Assembly (NCBI GenBank): GCA_025358155.1
Contig: JANYKR010000206.1
Location: forward strand, 1 to 48,839
Origin: Betaproteobacteria bacterium
GTDB taxonomy: Bacteria > Pseudomonadota > Gammaproteobacteria > Burkholderiales > Burkholderiaceae_C
Reading direction: 5' to 3'
DNA length: 48,839 nucleotides
Shown here: positions 42,198 to 48,839 of the stretch, piece by piece
Layout: every line of letters begins with the position of its first letter
Position numbering within the stretch: the first letter of the stretch is position 1
Program-made: the position numbers and the translations under genes
Notes under the pieces: generated by a model
Database searches by the model: none
What the model was told of the DNA's origin: nothing
Seen by the model: the letters and a program-made list of their open reading frames with translations, nothing else

Positions 42198-44612
42198 TCA
42201 CACCGAGGTGCTAGGTTGGGCTTGGGTCGCGGCCGGCGCTGGCGGCGCCAGCGGTGCAAAAGCGGCCGCCAGCACCAGCGCCAGCAGCGCGCCCGGGCCC
42301 ACCACGCAGCCGATGGCCGACAAGGCCTGGATGTCGGACGCGGCGATGAGGCCGAACCCCAGCACCGTGGTGACATTGGCCAGCAACAGCGACGCCAGCG
42401 TGTCGTCGCTGGCCTGGCCGCCGTGCTGCAACAGGTCGAAGAACAGCGCGTAGTTCGAGCCCACCGCCACCACCAGCAGCATGCCCACCAGGTGCAGGAT
42501 GCCCATCGGCACCTGCAGCAGCGCCAGGCCGCCCATCGTCAGCAGCACCGCCAACAGCAGGGGCTGGCAGACGGCCAGCACCCGACGCGTGTTGCGCAGC
42601 GCCACCGCCACCATCAGCAGCACGCCCAGGCCGCCGAGCGCGGCCTGGGTGCGCGCCTCGCCCAGGTAGCGCCGGTACATGCGGCCGAGCTGACCGCTGA
42701 TGTCGACCACCTGCACCTGCGGCAGGCCCTGCAGCGCGGCGCCCACGCGTGCCAGGTCCAGCGTTTCGCCCACCGGCTGCAGCGGCAGCAGCGCGGTGAA
42801 GCTGCCGTCGGGGCGGCGCAGCATCAGCGCGTCGAGCAGCGGCGCGATCGCGGTCTTGCGGGCGGTCTCGAACGTGATCAACGGCAGCTCGCGGGCCTGC
42901 GCCACGGCCTGCTCGAAGGGCCCCAGGCGTTCGGCCTTCAGCGGCCCGCCGGCGGTGGCCTGGGCCAGCGCGGCGTGCAGCGCGGCCGGCTCGGGCAGCG
43001 CGGCCTGGCGGCGCTGCTGGGTCTGCAGGCTGGGCAGAAACCGCGTGACCGTGTCGAACCCGGCGATGACACGCTGATTGACCAGCAACTCCAGGCGCTG
43101 CGCCGCAGCCTCGGCCTGCTGCAGGGCTTGCTCGGTGGTGGCAGCTTGCACCACCACGAAGGCGCCACCGTCGCCGCCGGCGGTGATGTCGGCGCGCAGG
43201 CTGGCGTCCAGCGCCAGGGCTTGCTGGGACACCGGGCTCAGCGACATCAGCTTGGCGTCCCACAGGCTGTCGCGCTGCCAGACCAGCAATGCCGAGGCCA
43301 GGCCCAGCACCAACCAGAGCGGGCGTGTGCGCGGCAGCAAGCCGATGGCGCTCCGTGCGGCGCGGCCCATCTGGCGGCGCAGGCCCATGCCGCGCGCACC
43401 GTCGGGCATCAGCACCGGCAGCAGGTAGCGGGTGGCCAGCACGGCGCCGATCAGCCCGGCCAGCGAAAACACGCCCAGCTGCTGCAGCCCAGGGAAACCT
43501 GAAAAAAGCAGGGCCGCAAAGCCGCACAGCGAGGTCAGCAGCCCCAGGCGCACCGTGGGCCAGTTGCTGCCCAGCCACCGGCGCCAGCCTGTGCCGTCTT
43601 GGCCGCGCGCCTGTATGAGGTAGTAGATGGCGTAGTCCACCGCTTCGCCGATGAGCGTGGCGCCAAAGCCCAGCGTCACGCCGTGCACGTTGCCAAAGCT
43701 CAGGCTCACGGCCACGATGCCGGTGATGATGCCGGTTACCACCGGCAGCAGGGCCACGCCCAGGGCCAGCGGCGAGGCAAAGGCCAGCAGCAGCAGCGCG
43801 CTCATCAGCACGGTGCCCATCTGGGCCAGCCACTTCACCTCGGCCTCGATCTGGGTACGGCTGTCGACCGAAAACACCGGTGACCCGCTGACCAGCAGGC
43901 GCAGCGGCGGATTCTTGGCCTCGGCCTGCACGGTCTGGAAGGCACTGCGCAGCGTGGCGAGGGCCGCCTGTTGCGCGTCGAGGTCGGCGCCGTCGGCGCG
44001 TATGCCGGCCAGCAGCAGGGCTCGCGGCGCATCGCGCGCCACCCAGACGCCTTCATCGGTGCGGGTTGCACGCACCGGGATCATGCTTTCGGCGATGCCC
44101 TGCACCTCGCCAGTGGGGTCTTGCGTCAGCAGACCTTTTAGCGCGACGCCAGCGGGCGTGCCGAGCAGCGAGAGGGTGTCGGCGATGCCCTCACGCAGGC
44201 CGTCGGCGGTGAAACGGGCGGGCGTGACGGCCGGGCTCAGCAGGTAGCGGTGCTCGAAGATCCACTTGCCGACGTCGGCCCAGGCGTCGTTGTCGCCGTT
44301 GCTGACCTGGTCGAAGCGCCCGCTGGCACGCAAGGCCGTGGCCAGCTTGCGGGAGGCGGCCGCGCGCTGCACCGGGTCGCCGCCTTCGATGCCGATGAAC
44401 ACCGTGCGCGCCGGTGCGCCGCCCTTGATCTGGTCGATCAGCACCTGCTGCTGCGCATCGGCCGTGGCGGGCAAAAAAGCCGACAGGTCGGCGCTGAACC
44501 GGGTGCGGGTGATCTGCAGCACGGCCACCAACATCAGCGCCAGCCACACCGCCACCACGGCCGTGCGGTAGCGCGGGCCCAGCGGGCCCGGCGGGACGTA
44601 CGCCTGCATCAT
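42198..44612 (-). CDS. MMPL/RND-type exporter of the aryl-polyene cluster
   Basis: An 804-residue inner-membrane exporter with two repeats, each a periplasmic domain followed by a block of membrane helices, about 11-12 in total. N-terminus TAVVAVWLALMLVAVLQI and periplasmic LSAFLPATADAQQQ are typical of ApeM-like proteins; the first helix block has FGNVHGVTLGFGATLIGEAVDYAIYY. It probably passes the polyene-lipid across the inner membrane. It overlaps the LolA-like gene by 4 bases, consistent with exporter-carrier cooperation. Confidence 0.9.
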   Translation of the reverse strand: MMQAYVPPGPLGPRYRTAVVAVWLALMLVAVLQITRTRFSADLSAFLPATADAQQQVLIDQIKGGAPARTVFIGIEGGDPVQRAAASRKLATALRASGRFDQVSNGDNDAWADVGKWIFEHRYLLSPAVTPARFTADGLREGIADTLSLLGTPAGVALKGLLTQDPTGEVQGIAESMIPVRATRTDEGVWVARDAPRALLLAGIRADGADLDAQQAALATLRSAFQTVQAEAKNPPLRLLVSGSPVFSVDSRTQIEAEVKWLAQMGTVLMSALLLLAFASPLALGVALLPVVTGIITGIVAVSLSFGNVHGVTLGFGATLIGEAVDYAIYYLIQARGQDGTGWRRWLGSNWPTVRLGLLTSLCGFAALLFSGFPGLQQLGVFSLAGLIGAVLATRYLLPVLMPDGARGMGLRRQMGRAARSAIGLLPRTRPLWLVLGLASALLVWQRDSLWDAKLMSLSPVSQQALALDASLRADITAGGDGGAFVVVQAATTEQALQQAEAAAQRLELLVNQRVIAGFDTVTRFLPSLQTQQRRQAALPEPAALHAALAQATAGGPLKAERLGPFEQAVAQARELPLITFETARKTAIAPLLDALMLRRPDGSFTALLPLQPVGETLDLARVGAALQGLPQVQVVDISGQLGRMYRRYLGEARTQAALGGLGVLLMVAVALRNTRRVLAVCQPLLLAVLLTMGGLALLQVPMGILHLVGMLLVVAVGSNYALFFDLLQHGGQASDDTLASLLLANVTTVLGFGLIAASDIQALSAIGCVVGPGALLALVLAAAFAPLAPPAPAATQAQPSTSV

Positions 44613-45259
44613 CGCGGTGCAGCGCTGGCAGCCAGCGGCTCGACCAGCATCAGCGAGCGGTCACCGCCCGCCAGGCGCAGCTCGATGCTGCGCATGTCGG
44701 CGCCGGTGCCGGCGATCTCGAGCTGCTGCACGCTGCGCGCGAGGCGGGCGTCGATGGGGGTGAGCAGCAGCACCCAGCGCTGGCCGTTGCCGCTGACCTG
44801 GGCTTTGAAGTGGCGCCGCAAGGCCTGGGCGTCACCGGTGAGCGTGCCGCGCATCGCATCGGCCAGCGCGGAGAGTTCGGGGATCGAGTCGAGCGCCATC
44901 TGGCGCGTGCGCTTGCCTCGCTTGAGCAGCACCTCATTGCCCTGAACCTCCATGCTCTCGGGGCGGGGCTCTTCGGTGAAGCGCGAAAAACGGTCAGGCG
45001 CCTCGAAGCTCAGGCGGCCACTGGAGCGCAGCGGGTAGTCGAAGCTGCTGACGGTGCGTTCCTCGGTGAAGCGTGCTTCGCCGCTCTTGCGTTGCGCCAA
45101 CTGGGCCATCAGCGCTGCCAGGTCGAAGCTCGCCGCAGCCGCCTGGGCCCAGGCGCCGCTGCCCGACAACCACAGCGCAGCGGCCAGCACGCTGACGAGC
45201 CAGCCACGGCGCCGGCGCGGCGCAGCCTCACACGGCGTCGTTTTCAGGCCAGTAGTCAT
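44609..45259 (-). CDS. LolA-like outer-membrane carrier of the aryl-polyene cluster
   Basis: A 216-residue periplasmic protein: Arg-rich n-region and hydrophobic leader (RRRRGWLVSVLAAALWLSGS) ending about AWAQA, then LolA-type EARFTEERTVSSFDYPLRSSG and RLSFEAPDRF. It corresponds to ApeG. It differs from the housekeeping lolA at 4580 and probably carries the polyene lipid to the outer membrane. The ATG at 45259 overlaps the end of the acyltransferase gene by 32 bases; upstream sequence in frame is antisense-like and rejected. Confidence 0.87.
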   Translation of the reverse strand: MTTGLKTTPCEAAPRRRRGWLVSVLAAALWLSGSGAWAQAAAASFDLAALMAQLAQRKSGEARFTEERTVSSFDYPLRSSGRLSFEAPDRFSRFTEEPRPESMEVQGNEVLLKRGKRTRQMALDSIPELSALADAMRGTLTGDAQALRRHFKAQVSGNGQRWVLLLTPIDARLARSVQQLEIAGTGADMRSIELRLAGGDRSLMLVEPLAASAAPR

Positions 45260-46202
45260 AGAAGTTGAACCAGTTGTAGGGGGCCTCACGGCACAGCGCC
45301 TCCAGGCGGTGCACGTAGTCGGCCACGGTGGCGGCCACCAGCTGTTCGCGCTCGGCCGCGCCCGCCGGCGGCTCACGAAAGTCGGCCAGGGTCTCGAAGC
45401 GCAGGTCGTAGCGGTTACCGCCCCGGTACAGCGCCACCATGAAGATCACCTGCCGGCGCAGCATCAGCGCCAGTCGCACCGGGCCGTCGGTAAAGCGTGT
45501 GCGCTGGCCCAGAAAGTCGAGCGACAGGCTGCCGCCGTGTACCGCATCACTGGCCACAAAACGGTCGCCCATCAGCCCGGTGAGACCGCCTCGGTCGAGA
45601 AAATCGCGGATCGCCAGGGCCGAGCCGCGCTGGCCGATGGGGATGATGCTGACCTCGAAGTCGGGTGCCAGTGCCTGCAGCACGGTGTGGATCATGCGCG
45701 CGTTGTCGGGGTACATCACCATCGCGACCGGCAGGCCGGGGTGGCTCATGCCCACGGCGTGCAGCGCCTCGAAGCTGCCGATGTGCGCGCCCAGCAGAAA
45801 CACGCCGTGCGCCTCGGCCACGCTGCGGTCCATCAGCCCGTTGCCGCTGATCTGCAGCTCGAACAAGTCCAGCCGGCCGGCGGCGAACCAGAGGCGGTCC
45901 AGTGCCACGGACGCAAAGCTGTGCAGATGGCGGTAGAGATCGGCCCAAGCGGCCGGCCGGCCCAAGGCACGCTCCAGGTAACGGCGCGAGGCGCGGCGGG
46001 CGGGCGGCGCAAACAACAAGAAGTACAGCGTGATCGGGTGCAGCACCAGGCGCGCCACCGGACGGCCCAGGTGGGTGGCGATCCAGGCGATGGTGCGCAG
46101 GGCCAGCAGGTTGCTGCGCTCGGGCGTGGCGGTCCAATCGCGGGCCCGGCCGGTGTCGGCGCCATCGTCGCCGCTGCCAGGGGTGCAGGCCTGGGTGCTC
46201 AT
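45228..46202 (-). CDS. LpxL-like lysophospholipid/lipid A acyltransferase
   Basis: A 324-residue membrane-associated acyltransferase. The HxxxxE catalytic motif is in LLGAHIGSFEALHAVG, with the later MVMYPDNARMI and LTGLMGDRFV elements of the LpxL/HtrB family. In aryl-polyene clusters such enzymes help to attach acyl groups, possibly the polyene itself, to the lipid anchor. The ATG at 46202 makes ATGA with the ligase stop. The first 30 residues are non-conserved. Confidence 0.88.
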   Translation of the reverse strand: MSTQACTPGSGDDGADTGRARDWTATPERSNLLALRTIAWIATHLGRPVARLVLHPITLYFLLFAPPARRASRRYLERALGRPAAWADLYRHLHSFASVALDRLWFAAGRLDLFELQISGNGLMDRSVAEAHGVFLLGAHIGSFEALHAVGMSHPGLPVAMVMYPDNARMIHTVLQALAPDFEVSIIPIGQRGSALAIRDFLDRGGLTGLMGDRFVASDAVHGGSLSLDFLGQRTRFTDGPVRLALMLRRQVIFMVALYRGGNRYDLRFETLADFREPPAGAAEREQLVAATVADYVHRLEALCREAPYNWFNFYDYWPENDAV

Positions 46203-47875
46203 GGGCCGACTCCGGGGGCCCACAGGCCGGTGGCAACGGCCTGGCCCTGGCGCAGTACCTCGAAAGCCACGCCGTTGCGCTGGGCCTGCAAGTGCACCTG
46301 CAGGTCGCTGCCCGGCAACACCGCGCTGAGAAACTTCACCTGGGCGATTTGCGGTGCCGGGCCGAGGCGGGCCTGCAACTCGGGCCGGGCCTGCAGCGCC
46401 CGCATCACCAGGGTCAACAAGGCCGCGCCTGGCAGCACCGGCTGGCCGGGGAAGTGACCGGCAAAGGCCGGGTGGTCGGCCGGCACATGGAAATGCCCGC
46501 CTTCGGCCAAGGCGTCTCGCGCAAAACGCGCCAGCGCCTGGGCGCTGAGCTTGCCGGTGGCCTCGCGGGGCAGCGCGGGTACGTGCAGCACCCGGCGTGG
46601 CACAAAGGCAGCTTCCAGCGGTTCGCGCAGCGCAGCCATGATCTGGCGGGCGCTGAGCGTGGGCGCCACCACAAAGGCCACCGGCCGCGTGATGCCGTCG
46701 GCTTGTTCCGGGGGCATCCAGAAGGCGCCATCGTCCACGCCCGGGATGCGGTTGAGTTGAAAGTCCAGGTGGGCCAACGAACTGCGCTTGCCCGCGACAT
46801 GGATCAGATCGTTGGCCCGGCCCAGCAGCCGGAAGTGATGCTCATCGTGCAGCTCCAGCACGTCGGCCAGCGGCGTGGCCGTCTGCACGTGGCCGCCCTG
46901 CACCAGAAAGCGCTCGGTGCCGTCGTCCGCCAGGTCGCGCCAGACGCGCAGCGCGCCCAGCGTGTGCCAGGTCTCGCCAGCGGTGGTGCGGCGGCTGGCG
47001 ACCTGGCCGGCTTCGGTGCAGCCGTAAATCTCGACCAGTCGGCCCCGGCACACGTCCTCGGCCTGCTGCGCGAGTTGCGGCGACAAGGGCGCCGTGGCCG
47101 ACAGCAGCAACTCCACCTGCGGCAGCGCCAGGCCCGCCCGCATCAGCGTTTTCAGGTGGAAGGGCGTGGTCACCAGGGCACGCGGCGCCGGCACCTCGGC
47201 CAGTGCGGCGGCGATGTCGGCCGGGAAAAAGGGCCGGCCGGCGTCAAAGCTGGCGCCACCCAGCAGGGCCAGCAGCACCGTCGATTCCAGGCCATAGCTG
47301 TGCTGCGCCGGCACCGTGGCCAGCACGTTGAGGCCTTGCAGCGAGGGCCGATCGCACAACGCTGCCAGGCGCTCGGCCTCGGCGGCAATGTTGAGGACCA
47401 GCGCGCCCCAGCTTTTGCCATGGGGCTGGGGGGCGCCGGTGCTGCCGCTGGTGAGCAGGCGCACCGCCTCCAGCGAGGCAGGGATCAGCGGCACCTCGGT
47501 CGCCGCAACGCCGTTGAGTGGGACATCGACAAACACACGCTGCAGACCTCCGACGTCCAGCGCCGCGTCGTCCAACAGTGCGTAGGGCTGCTCGCCCGGC
47601 CCCGCGCCGGTGCTGTGCAGCGCACGCAGGGTGTCGGGCAGCGCATTGGGCGGCATCAAACTGGTCTGGCCGCGCAGCAAGGCTGCGGCAAGCCCCAGCG
47701 CAAACCGGTAGCGGTCCTGGCACAGGTTGATCGGCTGGCCCCGGGCCGGCAGCGCAAGCGCGAGCTGCCGGGCTTGACCCAGGAACTGCGCAGCACTGAC
47801 AGGCACGCCCCGGCGCCAGGCCAGCGGTGCGGCCAGGTCGCGCTCGGCCAGCAGGGGCAGGGCGGTGGCCGTCAT
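46199..47875 (-). CDS. acyl/aryl-AMP ligase fused to an ApeI-like hotdog dehydratase
   Basis: A 558-residue two-domain enzyme. The N-terminal ANL ligase (about 1-440) has RLLTSGSTGAPQPHGK (phosphate loop), EIYGCTEAGQ, GRANDLI, and the catalytic Lys in PREATGKLSAQAL. The C-terminal domain (about 460-558) is FabZ-like: FAGHFPGQPVLPGAALL carries the active His. It would load the hydroxybenzoate onto ACP and dehydrate the chain. Ligase and dehydratase are separate genes (ApeH, ApeI) in E. coli. It overlaps the COG4648-like gene by 4 bases. Confidence 0.9.
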   Translation of the reverse strand: MTATALPLLAERDLAAPLAWRRGVPVSAAQFLGQARQLALALPARGQPINLCQDRYRFALGLAAALLRGQTSLMPPNALPDTLRALHSTGAGPGEQPYALLDDAALDVGGLQRVFVDVPLNGVAATEVPLIPASLEAVRLLTSGSTGAPQPHGKSWGALVLNIAAEAERLAALCDRPSLQGLNVLATVPAQHSYGLESTVLLALLGGASFDAGRPFFPADIAAALAEVPAPRALVTTPFHLKTLMRAGLALPQVELLLSATAPLSPQLAQQAEDVCRGRLVEIYGCTEAGQVASRRTTAGETWHTLGALRVWRDLADDGTERFLVQGGHVQTATPLADVLELHDEHHFRLLGRANDLIHVAGKRSSLAHLDFQLNRIPGVDDGAFWMPPEQADGITRPVAFVVAPTLSARQIMAALREPLEAAFVPRRVLHVPALPREATGKLSAQALARFARDALAEGGHFHVPADHPAFAGHFPGQPVLPGAALLTLVMRALQARPELQARLGPAPQIAQVKFLSAVLPGSDLQVHLQAQRNGVAFEVLRQGQAVATGLWAPGVGP

Positions 47876-48504
47876 GGCTGCGTGGACGTGCCGGTGGCGC
47901 GCCAGGCCTGCAGCACCCGGGCCAGGCTGACCCGTTCGAACTCTGGATGGCGGTGGTAGCGCCAGAAGTGCTCGCCGACAAAAAACACCAGCACCGACAA
48001 AGGCGTGAACACACCGCCGAACAAGGACCACCAGGCCCAGGGTGTCAGCAGGTAAAGCGCCAACGAGACCCCGATCATCCCGATGAAGTAGGCCATCCAC
48101 GCCGCTGTGAGCTGGCGGGTGTAGACCCGCATCGCCGGCGTGAAATGGCTGTGGATGCGCTGCGCCATCAGCGTGATCAGCGCGGTACTGCCCGGCCGCA
48201 GCGTGATGCCAAAGCCCCAGGCCAATGCGCCATGGATCGCGCCGTGCTGCAGCACGTAGAAAAGGTTCACCCCGGCTCCGCCGCGCCACACCATGCCCAC
48301 CAGCAGGGCCGCGAGGCCGGTGGCCGCCAGCAACGTGGGCAGGTGTCGGCGGGTGAAGGCGCTGGCAAACAGCAGCACCAGCAGCGGGCCGAACAGCACC
48401 GCCACCGACCAGGGCCGGTCAGGCCACCAGGCCATCAGGGCATACGACAGCAGCGCATAGGCCATCAGGGCCGCAGCAGCCGCCACCACGCGCCAGTTGG
48501 GCAT
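47872..48504 (-). CDS. COG4648-like integral membrane protein
   Basis: A 210-residue protein with about five to six hydrophobic helices (VVAAAAALMAYALLSYALM, WSVAVLFGPLLVLLFAS, LPTLLAATGLAALLVGM). It fits the membrane protein of unknown role that lies between the ACP and ligase genes in many aryl-polyene clusters. The start MPNWRVVAA at 48504 is 4 bases after the ACP stop. The biochemical role is unknown; transport or assembly help is a guess. Confidence 0.8.
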   Translation of the reverse strand: MPNWRVVAAAAALMAYALLSYALMAWWPDRPWSVAVLFGPLLVLLFASAFTRRHLPTLLAATGLAALLVGMVWRGGAGVNLFYVLQHGAIHGALAWGFGITLRPGSTALITLMAQRIHSHFTPAMRVYTRQLTAAWMAYFIGMIGVSLALYLLTPWAWWSLFGGVFTPLSVLVFFVGEHFWRYHRHPEFERVSLARVLQAWRATGTSTQP

Positions 48505-48508
48505 GGGG

Positions 48509-48811
48509 CTATTTTTTGCGGTGCTGGGCCACGTGCCTGGCCATGCTGCGCAGTGACTGGAAGATCTGGTGGTTGTTCTCATCGTCTGAGCGCAGCTCGA
48601 ATCCGTAGCGGTGCGACACCTCGAGCGCAACTTCCAGGATGTCGATCGAGTCCAGCCCCAAGCCCTCGCCGAACAGCGGTGCCTCAGGGTCGATCTCGGC
48701 CGCTGGCGTGTCGAGATTCAGCGCTTGCACAAACAACTCGGCCAACTCACGTTCCAACGCGGGCAAGTCGACGGTTCCAGCAGGGACGGGGGCGGACGGC
48801 GACTCGGACAC
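48509..48811 (-). CDS. acyl carrier protein of the aryl-polyene cluster
   Basis: A 100-residue ACP. The phosphopantetheine-attachment Ser is in FGEGLGLDSIDILEVALEV (about residue 55). The N-terminal 15 residues are a non-conserved tail. I take the GTG start (48811), with GAGGAA (48822-48817) 5 bases upstream. It is the most 5' gene of the minus arm seen here; the operon probably continues past the window, since other aryl-polyene clusters carry two ACPs. Confidence 0.88.
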   Translation of the reverse strand: MSESPSAPVPAGTVDLPALERELAELFVQALNLDTPAAEIDPEAPLFGEGLGLDSIDILEVALEVSHRYGFELRSDDENNHQIFQSLRSMARHVAQHRKK

Positions 48812-48839
48812 AGCACTTCCTCTGGCATACCGCAGCCTG

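Overview
The window is GC-rich DNA with the gene families, operon style and synteny of a betaproteobacterium of the order Burkholderiales, most likely Comamonadaceae or the Leptothrix/Rubrivivax neighbourhood. Supporting signs are chains of 4-base ATGA/GTGA overlaps, a Bug/TctC-type solute receptor, TctDE-like two-component genes and a hairpin-rich intergenic element of a kind I recall from Comamonadaceae. The taxon is inferred, since no rRNA or tRNA is present.

Layout: (1) 0.2-5.2 kb is a housekeeping block: trxB, a Crp/Fnr regulator, ftsK, lolA. The same neighbours occur in E. coli (trxB-lrp-ftsK-lolA-rarA-serS), but here rarA lies 15 kb further on at 20.2 kb. (2) 5.2-20.1 kb is accessory: an ArnT-like glycosyltransferase, a two-component system divergent from a czcCBA-type metal efflux operon with a trailing envelope protein, a LysR regulator, an OprB-like porin and a large envelope protein of unknown function. 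(3) 20.2-26.6 kb holds rarA, the livHMGF amino-acid ABC transporter (no binding-protein gene) and rlmJ. (4) 26.6-31.3 kb is a uronate/aldarate oxidation cassette: uronate dehydrogenase, a Bug-type receptor and galactarate dehydratase on the minus strand, divergent from a GarL-type aldolase, with two related operator-like sites between them. (5) 31.3-48.8 kb is dominated by a xanthomonadin-like aryl-polyene pigment cluster.

The aryl-polyene cluster has two convergent arms. The plus arm carries a flavin halogenase-like enzyme, a chorismatase (makes a hydroxybenzoate starter from chorismate), a 60-codon ORF and a family 2 glycosyltransferase. The minus arm carries, in transcription order, ACP, a COG4648-like membrane protein, a fused acyl ligase-dehydratase, an LpxL-like acyltransferase, a LolA-like protein, an MMPL exporter, a polysaccharide deacetylase homologue, a methyltransferase, ketosynthase, chain-length factor, dehydratase, ketoreductase and a second flavin halogenase-like enzyme. 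Together these could activate a hydroxybenzoyl starter, extend it into a polyene, methylate and halogenate it, attach it to a lipid and move it to the outer membrane. The cluster probably continues past the right edge.

A striking theme is short tandem repeats at gene ends. Period-7 and period-10 arrays with a stop codon in nearly every unit sit on the 3' ends of genes (5203-5230, 29381-29440, 35487-35549), a period-12 array ends ftsK, and period-6 and period-12 arrays lie inside the N-terminal coding parts of two genes.
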